A DNA stretch of 64,000 nt from Amphiura filiformis (taxonomy: Eukaryota > Echinodermata > Ophiuroidea > Amphilepidida > Amphiuridae). Position numbers and translations under genes: made by a program. The notes beneath the pieces are model-generated. The model did no database searches. It had not been told where the DNA came from and was given only the letters and a program-made list of their open reading frames with translations. The stretch is from positions 35,690,965 through 35,754,964 of the forward strand of contig NC_092629.1 in NCBI RefSeq assembly GCF_039555335.1, written 5' to 3'. Shown here piece by piece: positions 21,301-34,600 of the stretch (within the stretch, counting starts at the first letter, position 1; the number at the start of each line of letters is the position of its first letter).

Positions 21301-24300
21301 TAAGTGAAGGTACAATTATGATTTTGTTTGGGACATGCATGTTAAGTTTCCACCCATTGCTCTTTATTATAGATAAACAAATCGAGGTTAAGAGGGAAGC
21401 GTATTTCTTTAGGAAGTTTCTGAATGAATTTAATATTTTTATAATTGAATGTCAACTTTGAGTATTGGCTCTTTAATAGTTTATGATCCTGTGTGGAAAA
21501 CTGACTATACTTTGATCAGCTCGTAATCGTCGGGCCTTATAACAACGCGGATTATTATCAAAATATTCTGAGTATTTTTGTGACATCTCGCCAGAAGCAT
21601 CACGAATTATAAATCCAAGTCATATTCTTTGTCTACTTCCTTTAACGCACAAAATAAAGACCAGGCATGTCAACTAATAGCACTCTTAATTAACGTGGGT
21701 CTAATTTTCGGCGTAGTGGTAATATTTTCCGCCTATTGCGAGCTGATCAAACTATATGTTTTACATTCACTTTATAACGGAAAGACTTACTATGTTAGAA
21801 TAGATCGGGCACTTCTATCAGATTTTGGCAGTGAATGCAATAACCATAAGGTGGTACTACACCCCTTGATAAATTTGTGATTATTTTTGCATTTTTCTCA
21901 ACAAAAAAATAACTCATTGGAAACAAAAGTTATATATACCGTATTATAGGGCGTCAAGGAATCCAGTTACTACACTGGAATTTCAGTGACTCAAGACAAG
22001 CGGTACGTTATTTATGATAAGAAAAGAGGTACCGTAAGAATGTACCTCGTTTCTTATTGCTAATTAGCACATATATAAAGAACTTAAATTTCCGTTTTTT
22101 TAAATCTCATATCATACGATTATTAGGAAAATTTGGCGAAATTTATATATGGCGTAGAAAGGAGTGTATTGGATCCAACACATAATAATGATAAAATTGG
22201 ATGCTTTACGCCCAATATTGATTAGTTTTGCTATGAGTTTTAAAATATTGGACGAAACGTACAATATTTTAAAACTCATAGCTCGACCAATAAATATGGG
22301 CTCAATCGATCCAATTTTATATCAAACCTTGGTCACAGCTGGGTTGTGCTTCTTCGTGACCAAGCTTGGAACCAAGATTAGCGATATGTACGCACGTATG
22401 GACGCATGTATGGCCGCCGCATAAACGCACGGTACCCGCATAACGTACAGGATGTCAAAAAAAAAAAAAGAGGCCCCTCATTGCGCCCTCTTTTTGATTA
22501 AATATATTTTGGTATGTAAAGAAACCTTTAATTGTTAGCTTTAATAAAGTAAAACAACTATTTCAATCGGCTCACAACTTTTGAAGATATGCCCTTTTGA
22601 ATAAAAATACCAGTTTTTCAATCTGTCCACGGATAGCAAACACAGTGGCCTGCACGATCCCCAGACCTGGCACCACTTTTTTTCCTTTGTGGCAAAATCT
22701 AAGATCTTCGCAAACGTATTACTGAATGCATTCGTAAGTATCCGGCGCAAAAGGATGGTACGCAACACAATTGATGCAATGAGGACCAGGGCTGAAACCT
22801 GTATTCGCCAAGGAGGCAACCAGGTAGAGGGCAGAGCAGCACAGTAAACTCAGTTCAGAAGAACCAAAGACAAACCAAGCAGCCTTTTAGGGCTACCTTT
22901 TATCCTAGAGCAGCACAGTAAACTCAGTTCAGAAGAACCAAAGACAAACCAAACAGCCTGTTAGGACTACCTTTTATCCTAAAAAGAGAAATGACTTATG
23001 TTGTAAATAAAAAAAGAAACAACAAAGTAAGAAAGTAAGAAACATAATCAAACAAAAAGGCATAAATAACCAAGAAAAATAAGTAATTGCAAGTAAAGCA
23101 AAAGAAGTCCCATTCCGCATCCATTTTACCCACAAATTAATGACACTATTAACAAAATCCATTGCCCATAAACCCACCGGTAAAGTCCATTCCATAAATA
23201 AAGTTATTTTATTAAGTTATCATTGAGGAATGTTTGATATTCATGCATGGTATGTGTACTCCTTTTCAATCTTTAAAGTAGCCAAACCTTCTCATTGGAC
23301 AGAGTGAAACTGGTACATTTCTTTAAACGAGCATATCTTCAAAAGTTGTGAACCGATTGATAAAATTGCTTTGGTTTATTAAAGCTAACGACTCAAGGTT
23401 TTTTTACATACCAAAATATATTTGATTAAGTTTTCAGAAATAGGAGAAAAAGAGGGCGCAACGAGGGACCTCTTTGTTTTGGGACACCCTGTATGAAACA
23501 TCGCAATCTCTCTATTATAGATAGATTTGGTCTACATACCGTGCGCCTGCGACTGAAATTTGCAACTCATAGTACGGAAATTTGCCGGGCAATTCAAACA
23601 CTGCACTAGTAGTTCAAAATTCTTAGAGCAAATCAAATTTTGATGTTACATACCTCGATCAATGACAGTTTCGAGTTAACACTTTCTAGCACTAGCACTT
23701 TCTCAAATTGAATGACCTTCCCTGTACCTCGATGGCTGCTACCTGCTGGAGCTGACGTTGGTGGCGCTGTTGGTTTTAGGACTTGGTCATATATGTGCGG
23801 AAGAAAGTAGTTCCCTTCGTCTCCGTTGAGTGTTTTGGGCCCCCTCTTCCTTATCCAAAAGACTTCTTTGATATATCTCTTCTTTCTGTTCTGTTCTGTC
23901 TTTTATTTCTGATTTGTCCCATCCAATAACATGATTTTCCTCAGAGACATGGTCAGTTATTGCCGATTTGTTATCCTCCCCTGTAAATAGAGGCCTGTCT
24001 CTGAGAACGGGTAAAGGCTTTCTTGGAAGCCTTTTCAGCTTCTGTTTTCTGTTATTTGAGTCTGGTGCCCAAAAGTCTGGATGTTTCGCCAATGTAGGAC
24101 TTGTCACAATTGAGGCAAGGAATTTCGTACACGCAGTCTGATGTTTGAGTAACTTCCCGTTAGTCTTTTGGATGAACCCTTAGAAATTTTACGGAACTGT
24201 ACTAGTATTTTGTATGACCCTAAGACGTCATGACCTCATGAACTTTTAAAATTACAAGTTTAGGCTACTACGCATTCATTTTTACCAAGTTGTCAGAAAG

Positions 24301-27300
24301 TAAAAAAAGTCAAATCGGTTTTTATCAAGTCGCATTAACGTTTACAATTTATACGGTTTATTGACACATAATAGTTTGTTCCAAAAAGGCTAAATAAATA
24401 TACGAATGAATTATCGGACAAAATACTGCTTGTTTAACCCCATGAGAACTACCTGCCGATTGGTCAAAAAGAAGTTTTCACTATCAATTGGTCCAATCAG
24501 CAACATTGTAAGAATAATTTCACCACACAAAAAAGATTGGGGTGAATTATTTGCAAAGCTTCATTCTGATTGGTGATTAAAATGAAGATATCATGTAAAT
24601 TGACTTATCAGAGGCAATGTTAGGTCGGCAGTTAGTGCTCAGTGGGTTAACGTTTAATGAAACATTTATTTTATTTTTACAGATGTGTGGACCGAAGATG
24701 GTACAGCATTGAGTGACAAAGATTATATCGAGATACAAAACGCGACAATCAGTTTTGCTCCTGGAGACAAGAACAATACAATCACCATTGATATACTTGA
24801 AGATAAACTATGTAATTGGAAAACACCTGTACAATTCAAGGTGTGTCTCGACAATCCGTCAAAGGGAGTTATTACCGGTGTCAAATGCGCTGTTGTTGTT
24901 ATTGAAGATACTAGATGTGAGTATATATATAATGACTAGTTCGCGTCTGAAATTCTGACATCTAGCCAGAAAATGCCGTACTGCGCAGGTCGGCGACAAA
25001 TCACGGCATGCCTTTGCCCTAACGTCAGACGCGAACTACATGTAGTCTTTTTATCTCCGTCTTTCATTATAGTCGTATAATATGTGATGCGATCAAGCAA
25101 AATCAGTCGGAACTCGGAAATATTGATTTTTGAGATATAGCCAAACAAAGAACATAATTCCTTTTGTTTCCTGTTGTTTTGAAATTGCTCATATCTTTGG
25201 AACTGGATGTTAATTTCAACAGGATTTTATGCCAAATTCAGATTTGTATATGCTCTTTACTATCCTATAAGAAACTAAAAAATTTATATTTCCGAGTTCC
25301 AACTGATTTTGCTTGATCGCATCACATAATTATGAGGTATCGTGCAGACTCCGAGTATAAGACGAAGAATATTCGAAGTCTTCGTTATTTTATCGATTCT
25401 TATTCTATTTCCAGTAATGTTTAACTTATAACGAATGTTTGATGACGTAAAATCGATATTTATATCTGGTGGAAATATATTATCGATTTTACATTCATCA
25501 AACATTCATTTGAAGTTAAGGTTAGACTACCCCGTAGTCCACTTGCCCATTGTGCATACTCTGGATATTGTATTTAAGCTTAAAACTCTGATTTAATTAA
25601 TGTGTGCACAATTGATAGATTTTCACATCTCGTGATCTTTTCAGTCACCCTACTCCCTCTGTTTGTTAGCTTCCCAAGTGGACTACTGACTTTGCCTTGC
25701 GGTTAAGATTTTTAACACGGGACTCTATGGAGAGTTAGGCCAATTTCTGGCCTAACTAAAATTGGCCATGATGTAATGCATCTTTAATTGGATCTGCCAT
25801 GTGATTGGTCGCCCATATCTCGCTATGGTTTAAATCTCCTGGGCCCGCGCCATTTCCATTAACTATACCGTACACAACTGTCTGTTTTTTGTGTTGACGC
25901 GAAAGTTAATCTCTCATCAAACATCTAGCGCGTCTTGTACTATACCATGTTTAGTATTTGTGGTTAATGGACTGATAAACAAGTATGCTTGACAGTGTGT
26001 TTTTAGAGAGCAGAGTCCAGGGGGTAAAGTTCTGCTTAAAATTCAAAGTCCATAGTCGGATTTTCGGGGTTCGCTATCAATAAACTGGTAGATTCCAAAA
26101 TCAGAATTGTTCAGTATTAAAGTGAGCCATTATAATTATGCAAGATAATGTTGCATTCAATTACTTTTATTGTCACTAATCATCTGATATTTTTTAACAC
26201 TTTATGACCATTTTACTATTGAATACTTTAATTTTAATAAACATCAGTATAATTTTGAGTTCAACGAAATGGGTTAATCATGACTAATAATAACATATTT
26301 TTAATAAAATTCGACTATGGCATAGTCCAAGTTAAGGTATACGATGTATTGTTGGTCGAAGCAGCAGAAAAAAAGTAAAAAAGTAGTTCACAGCATCTTG
26401 CGAATGGTAGTGAGCTTTAGCAAAAATTGCATTACTCAATTCATAGCGAGCGTGTAGAAGAATTCAAATATCACAGATATACTTTTGTAGGTCCTGTGGT
26501 TCTTGAGTTATGTTGTAAAGAGGGCTGAAACAACAACACTTTTGTAAAACGTACATAACTCCTCAACAACAATAAATTAAGCAAGTTTTCAAAGTATATG
26601 ATTTGTAGAATGAACTGTTTCAAAACACCAAAGTGTTATTTTTCAATAATACATTGATTCTGATAATGAAATTTTTGGCTGCTTCGACCAACAATACCTC
26701 GTATACCCTTAAACAATACTGGAAATATAACTGGTAAAAGATTAAAGAACGAAGACTAGACATAATACATCGAATATTCTACATCCACTAAAAGTTTGTA
26801 GCGGCCTTAGTATTCTTATTATAGATCCGAAATTTAAAATGTCGTAAAACGTGTGTGATGTGATTCTTAAGGGGGTACTACACCCCTGGCCAATTTTGTG
26901 CCTTTTTTTTGCATTTTTCTCAAAAATTATAGCGCATTGGTGACAAGTAAGATATGTATATTATAGGGGCAAGGACTATAACCATTGCACTAGAAATTTT
27001 ATTTCAGCACAGGCAACAGTTGTGGAGTTACAGTCAAAAATGAGGGAAACCAATATTTGATCAATAAATCAATAACTACTTGCTTTGAGTTGCTGAATTT
27101 TCAGTACAATAGTTGTAGTCCTTGCCCCTATAATATACATATCTTACTTGTCACGAATGCGCTATGATTTTTGAGAAAAATGCAAAAATAGGCACAAAAT
27201 CAGCCAGGGGTGTAATACCCCCCTTAAAAGCAGATAATATATAAGGTAAAAAATGTAAGCAAGAACAGCATTCGTCATAAAGCATGTTTTGAGTTGCCAG

Positions 27301-29261
27301 CCCTAATAGCCATAATAGCATATCGACGAACGTGATTCCCTTGATCTTCGTTTATCTTCAGCTTGTTTTTAGCTTTTCCTTCTGTTTTTATTAATTTTAT
27401 TATTTCTTTTCTCACTTAGTTCATCGTGTCATTTTTTGTACAGTCGCCTTAAAGTCACCTTTTCTCTGTTTTAATTTGCACCATGTCTTTGTTTTTTCCA
27501 CAGCGGAGGTCAAGTTCGGGATGGAAATGTATTCTGTTACAGAAAAAAAGAAAACTGTTTCAATAACAGTTTGTAGGGAAGGCTACCTCGGAAAACCTGC
27601 AAGTTTTGGTCAGTTAACGTCATGCTTTTTGCAAATAAATATAATTTGAACTAAAGTGCGATTTTAATATGTAAAAACATGCTCTAGACGCATTTCAAGA
27701 CAATTATGCTGCATTATTATTGAAATATATCATGTCTAACCAAAAAACATCAACTTGAGGGGGCAAAGTGAATTTCAGGGGGGGGGGCAAAATCAACAAA
27801 TTTTGCGCAAAATTACCGCAAAAATGTGAATTTTCGTAATGTTGTTTTTTTTTTCTGGGGGGCAACATGGGGCAAGAGTTCTGACGGGGGGATTGCCCCT
27901 TCTTGCCCCCTGTGACACCACCACTGGGCTTATGATGGTTAAAATAATTACAATGCGCTGGAAATGGCCCAGAGCTCACCGATCGCGACGTACAAGTTAA
28001 GAGAGCGCAAAACCAACGCTGATTATTATTGCTTTAATTGATTTGTCAACAGATGTATACACTTTTGATTATACTGCTCACGGACATGAAGATAACAGTA
28101 ATGAAGATAGTAACAGTGGCGGTAACAGTAATCAAGATAGTAACAGTGGCGGTAACAACAGTGGCGGTAACAGTAATGGAGATGATGATGATTATGATGA
28201 CTACGATCCACTAATCCGTCGAATAATCTTCCGGGAAGGTGAATGTAAATATACATTCCATGTTGTTATCAACAACAAGGATCGTGATTTGGAGCCATTG
28301 GAGAGCTTCAGGATGGGTATCCGTAACGTGGAGGGCGCTGCAATTGGCATGCCTGATGTGGCCAAGATCTTCATCGAAAATGACGATGGTAATTAAAATA
28401 CAAAGATAACTAGTTTGCACAAAACATTGCCGTTTATCTTGTGACTTTCAAATCGGTGGTACTGTCAAAGTAACTAGTGTTATTGCAATTCATAAGATCA
28501 GTTTTTGATAGAGACGAAAATGCATTATATTAGCCTATTTTTTACTCATTTAATTTCTGCAGCACCAAAGTACACCAGTAAACAAGTTTATCAATATTTA
28601 TCTGTGTCGATTGGTGCTTCATTTAATGCGGCACAGCTTGCATGGATTGATGAAATCAATCAAGCAGATCCTCTAGACTTACATGTAGACAAACTGGCTT
28701 TTGACTCTCTGAACTGCCACCATTTCTATATTTCACGTTCTTTTTCATCCATTTTTATTAAGATACCCTGTAATAATAATGACACTTTGAAACACATTGG
28801 TCTAAACCTGAATTTATACTCTATCGCTGAGCGACGAGCGATTGGTATTTGACCAATAGGGTAGCTCGCCTTTCCCAACGCAACAAAAAGCGCTCTGCCT
28901 CATTGGCTAAAAACCAGTAGCTATCACTCAGCGATGTGGTATAAATTCAGCTTTAGTGTAGTGAAAAGTGCTTTTCAAAAAAGTTTCAATCTGTTTTTGA
29001 GGTCACTCGATCTGTACAAGAATGTGTTTGTGTGGTACAACAAATCAATTAACGCTTATAATTTCTATCATATTGTTCTCCGCACATCCCAGCAATGTTC
29101 GCTTTTGGTGCTGAAACCTACACCGTAGGAGAAGCAATGGGAGGAGTACGTGTAAGGATCGTGAAGTCTGGATCCCTCAGAGAACGAAGCGTTATGTGTA
29201 AGTGTAACGGCTTGGTCTTGAAATCCAAGTGTTTCTTTCTTTCTTTCTTTCTTTCTTTCGT

Positions 29262-29305
<44 letters not shown>

Positions 29306-29329
29306 TCGTTCGTTCGTTCGTTCGTTCGT

Positions 29330-29421
<92 letters not shown>

Positions 29422-31625
29422 TATTCCTTCATCAGGCAACACGTCCCCTGCACCCTTCGTTCGATATAAAAAAAAATCTGATTGGATGAAGGGAACGGAG
29501 GCCAATTTTCCACAAAATCTCACACAGCTCTTATGATGCTATGCTCTCAACCGTATATTTTATCTCGATGGTATAACCACAGACTGCGTAGAGGCTAGAC
29601 TCGTTGTGTTGGAAATATATGTGCACTCGAGTATATCGAGGTGGTTTGTAGTTAAACCTTTTCATATGTAGTGATAGAAAACAATTTATGTTGTCTTCAA
29701 TCAAACACGTACATTCTGCAATAAGTTCCATCCAAAACATCGAGTGCCTCTGGAATAATAATAGGTCCTTTGCTTTTTTTTCCTTCTGTATATTAATTAA
29801 TTACCAAATTGTTCCTCGAAGCATAAACTTATGCTTTTCGTGGATGACACTAACATAGTACGTACTAAGAAAGACTTAAGAACTTGAAATAATCGCACTG
29901 TAAAAGACAAAATATATGATATTCAAAAAGCATAATCGCTATCGTGACTTCAAAAGATTCAACATTCACGCGCCGAAATTGTTTAGGGCAATGACGTCAT
30001 GGTTATTTGCGCTCAATTGTCGCCAGCCTTCATTTTATTAATAGGACGTCATTGCCCTAGATTAATTTAGGTGCCCGGGAATTGTGAACATCGTTTTTTT
30101 ATTCGTTTTTATGGTCAATATGAATTTGTTTTAAATAAAACCATATAATTCGTGCTTGATAATTATTTTTCTAACATATAAGGCATAATGTTATGATTGC
30201 CGGAGACTTCCTTTAATAGTAATCCAATAATAATTTAAATGTTTAGACTTTTCAGACCTACCTTATGTTGGTATATTCTGAACGACGATATACGATATCC
30301 TTCCCTTAGGCCCTACGTACAATAATAATTACACAGATGTCATTTTCTTCCAGACATCTCGACTGCATCTCCCATCGCATCACCAGAAACTGATTACACG
30401 CCGCTCACAAATTTTGAAGTCGTATTCAACAAAAACCAGATGATGCAATACGTAACAATTCCAATTAAAGATGATGATGTATCGGAGCCGGTAGAATATA
30501 TCGAGATATTCATGGGTCCTGGGGTAATGTCTACTATTAACAGCGCAATCATCACGATTATGGATGATGATACTGCTGATGGCAATGGTAATCTTTACTT
30601 TTCTATAATAAGCGTCATATACCGTTATACCGTAAAAACTCGATAGTCAGCATATGTGCTTACTATCGTGCGCTTTTGAAAACATGAAATTGTACCAAAG
30701 CATTTGCCAACTGAGCTACTGGGGATGAGACACACATTTGTAGGTTTACTTGTTCGTATATAACTATGTGTATCAATGATTAGCTCAAAACCCTGTACAC
30801 TTTTATAGTTATAGATCGGAGGCTCTTCATGTTTGCATGTTTTAAAAGCGCTCGATACTAAGCACATTAAGCTAAACAAATATCGAGTTTTTACGGTACC
30901 AATGTATAGCTGTGGATCTTCTCTAATACCACTATAAGTACAAGTATTCCCCAGTCTAGGGTGTAGTAAAAAAAAACCAAATTTAGATTTTATGATTTTC
31001 GGGGATGATTTAAAATGACCGCAAATTATGACTGTATGATATTTATTACCAGCAATGTGAAAAAAGAGACACGTGTAGAACGGAAAAAAACTACCATTTT
31101 GTTCAAGAAGCAGAGTTCAACAAACCAAAACCCCGCTTCTGGATGTCGTTTGAAGTCATATAATATACCATTTTAAAGCTTATGATATCTATTTTCTAAA
31201 CACGAAATAAAACAAAATTGACCGGGGGTCGACTTTACGGCTGATTCGTGTCCAGTCACATATACCAAATTTACCATTTACAATATATACCATAGTTCTA
31301 TGAGGTGTACTTTAAGTATAATAGCATCTCAATATGCACTTTCGTGAACACCCCAATAATGGCCCAGGCAGGGTTTTCATGTATTTTCGAGCACTTGCCA
31401 TTTACAATTGGTCCACGCTACACTTGGACGCTACACTGTCTGTGATGACAACTTTGGAATCAGCAGTGTAAGGTAGCAATTATAATTATATATTCTATAT
31501 TTCGTAGTTCTAGGGGGTGTTATATTATTAATATTCAATTTCAACATTTTTCATGTAAATTGTGCTCCATCCGGCTCCAGATATGTTTGAAATTGTCCAA
31601 TCTTTTTTGTCTTTTACTCATTCGT

Positions 31626-31659
<34 letters not shown>

Positions 31660-34600
31660 AGGAAACTGCAATTGTCAGAACGGAGGTACCTGCCGAGGCA
31701 ACATGTGCCAATGTCCTCCGGAATTTACTGGAAGTGTGTGTAATGTAGGTTAGTAATATCCAGTGGCGGCACCAGGAATTTTTTCAGGGGGAATCACATC
31801 ATGCAGTTATTGTTAACTACATGTATGCACACAACACAGGGGCACTCACAATAGGCAATTGAACCCTACTGGTAGCGCTGTGTTGTAGCTATATGGGATG
31901 AACTAGTTAGCATCATATATCAAAAAGTATAAAAGCTATGATTTTAGTACTTGCTTTATGTTTCAATTACTTATTCTTTTCCAAATATCTGAATCTTCAA
32001 CCCGGTACAAGCTTTAACGGGGGAACATACATTTTTATTAAAAAGAAATCCTACCATCTATCCAAACTCGCCGTGATATTCCAATGCACCGGGCAGCCAT
32101 TTTTTGGTCGTATTTGGAAGATTGGTGTCATAAAACCGTCATAGGTACATATTTAGTACTTTCTGTCAATCAATTATGGCTTATTCTCTACATGTCAATC
32201 TTTAAATAATTGGCATAGTCCTTATAATAACGTTGGTCCGCCTTGATGAGTAAATGACAGCAAACACCTGCAAACCCGTGAAATATACCCCCAAAACTCG
32301 GCCAGTGGAGCTCCGCTCGTACATGTCAATAGTGTCATTATCGATTGGATTAGTCGTCCGTAGCGGACAATTCGGTCCCTCATTGGATCAATATTATCAG
32401 GTGGTAATAAATTTGCATATATCGGTTTAATCTTCAATAAGCGGGTTTATGGCTGGAAATGTCACGGTGAATATGCCGTGGACGACACTGCACTATGACG
32501 GCACTGCAAGGTGCTATCATTTCAAAGTGTTCATAGTTGTGGTCGCTGGGGTTCAACTCCCCGCACAGGCATGGAATCCTACGTAATATATATCATGTTC
32601 GCTTCTATCTAGCGATCAATAACCTGAATAACCCATGTATAATACAAGCTCATACGCATGTGGTTCTTTGATATCAACTGCATACAATAGAAACCTTGAT
32701 CAATAATGAACGTTGGTCAAAAGACGAGCTTACTGAATTGAACAATTATGTACACGCAGAATCATCATTTACGCATATTACTTTGAAAATCATTACTTTA
32801 TCAACTCAAATGATTTTATTAGCATTATTTATAAACCATATTTCAATATTTCAGAATGTTTCATATGCCTTTTGACCCTGAAATGTATGAATTTGATGCG
32901 AAATCGTGATGAAAAATATTATTTTAGCAGTCCGATTCAGAAAGAAAGAATCTCATTACACATGTTAATTACATGACAATCCAAACATTGATGGTCAAGT
33001 TCATAGAGAATAATACAAACTGTTGTATGTTTTGCTATTTCGTTTTTTCTCTAGGGGATATGCTTTATCATTAAAATCGGATATGAAAACTATTAAAATA
33101 CAGTACAAACGGGCATCACTATTGTTTTGTGTGCAAAATACAAATTATATGAACACAGCAAACACCAAAACGTTTTAAAAACATTTTCAAGAATGTTTTT
33201 GGAATGTTATTAAAACGTTTTCATACCCTTTATATAACCCGACATTTAAACGTTTTCTGTAAAATATTTTTGTTTGCTGAGCAGTAGATTATCAAAAAAT
33301 GTTTTTTAAGGTTATGAAAATGTTTTATACTCTTAATATACCCTTTATATAACCCGACATTTAAACGTTTTCTGACAATCTTTTATAACCTTTTGCGAAT
33401 GATGTGTTTGCTGGGAATTATACAGAAGTGATATATAATACGTATAAAAGCTGTATCTTAAAAAGGAGATTACTCTAATGTTAGAATCTTGGCAAGGAAA
33501 CTTAGGTGAAATGAAGAAAATTATTTCTGATTTATTTTGTGTACCTTTTGAGCGTTTTTTGTGAAAGTTACTAGTCAATTTTTAACCGGACACAGGCTTT
33601 TTCTATTGTTACTGACCAGCTCATTTGCGCGGTTTATCAGACATTAGGCCATTTTTACCGCGGGATTACTGCCCTCTGTTGTTGACATGGCTTCAAACTC
33701 TTATCAAGGCTTAATAAGCTGTGTGTATGGCCGTGACATGGGGGGGAGGCAAAATTTTTCAGGGGGGGGCAAAATCACCAAATTTTGCCCAAAATTGCCG
33801 CGAAAAGGGGAAATTTGTGTAATTTGGGGTTTTACCTCGAAAGTGGGTGAGGCAAACTGGGGGGGCACGAAAATATTTGGGGAAATGTCCCCATGCCCCC
33901 CCGTAATCTTGAAATAACCATGTGAAATTACATTAGTTGTAGGCTATAAACCATATAGTGAGGCGGTTAGAGATATAGATATAGATATGCCCCACCAGAA
34001 ATCACATGAATGTAAACATTATTTCAATCAATGTTGCGTTCCAATGTGTCGCAGCTTCCGGGATAATTGAACTTAATTTTTATGTTCTGTCTGGTGTTGT
34101 CAATCAAACAATTTTGTTAGACCTAACTTAGAGTAAAGAAAATCATCGGGTCAGTGAAAGAACGCTGTAAGTAAAATTTTGGGCGAAATGATGTTATTAT
34201 TTTAATGGATTATGAAAATATGTTCATTGCTCACATTTTCAATTTTTTTTTCTTAGTCTTAGAGGCAATTAAAGGAGTATTTCGTGATCATAGCATCCCC
34301 TATTTATGTCATTTTTCATTAGATATCCACGAAAAAAACCTATTCCCAAAATTTCAGTTGATTCCGATTTTGCGTTCGCGAGTTATGCATGATCATGTGT
34401 ATTACACTGCTCCATAGACAATGCGTTGTAATTTCGTTCTGGTGCACCAGAACGAAATTCAAAATTTCACGATATCTTTGCTATGACACAAGAATTTTCC
34501 TGCCGGAAAGAATGTATACCTCAGTTTTATGTATCTTGATGAATCAAGTGATATAAAAATCTCAACTTTTTTGAGAAAAGTGGGGGATGAGGCTGTGGAT

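Larger units (their letters stand above)
22053..24335. mobile_element. About 2.3-kb composite insertion, right arm only
   Basis: Absent from the left arm, where sequence passes directly from the MITE (GTACCTCATTTC) to ATTAACGTTTACAATTT near 4845-4865. It contains a complete TA-flanked element (22448-23491) and a decayed Penelope-like endonuclease fragment (23787-24160). The outer borders are approximate. Confidence 0.75.
18219..28964 (+). repeat. Right arm of the inverted duplication
   Basis: Inverted partner of 1-9263. It begins immediately after the N gap in the last TSP3 units. Beyond 28964 the right side continues through the rest of the gene, for which no left counterpart is visible because the left arm reaches the window edge. 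Confidence 0.95.

Noticed and set aside
29068-29523. Lys/Glu-rich and Phe/Leu/Ser-rich open frames
   Set aside because: Translations of the TTTC microsatellite, not proteins.
32535-32585. Possible tRNA on the plus strand (GGGGTTCAACTCCCC)
   Set aside because: Only a B-box-like arm; no A box or acceptor stem at the proper distance.
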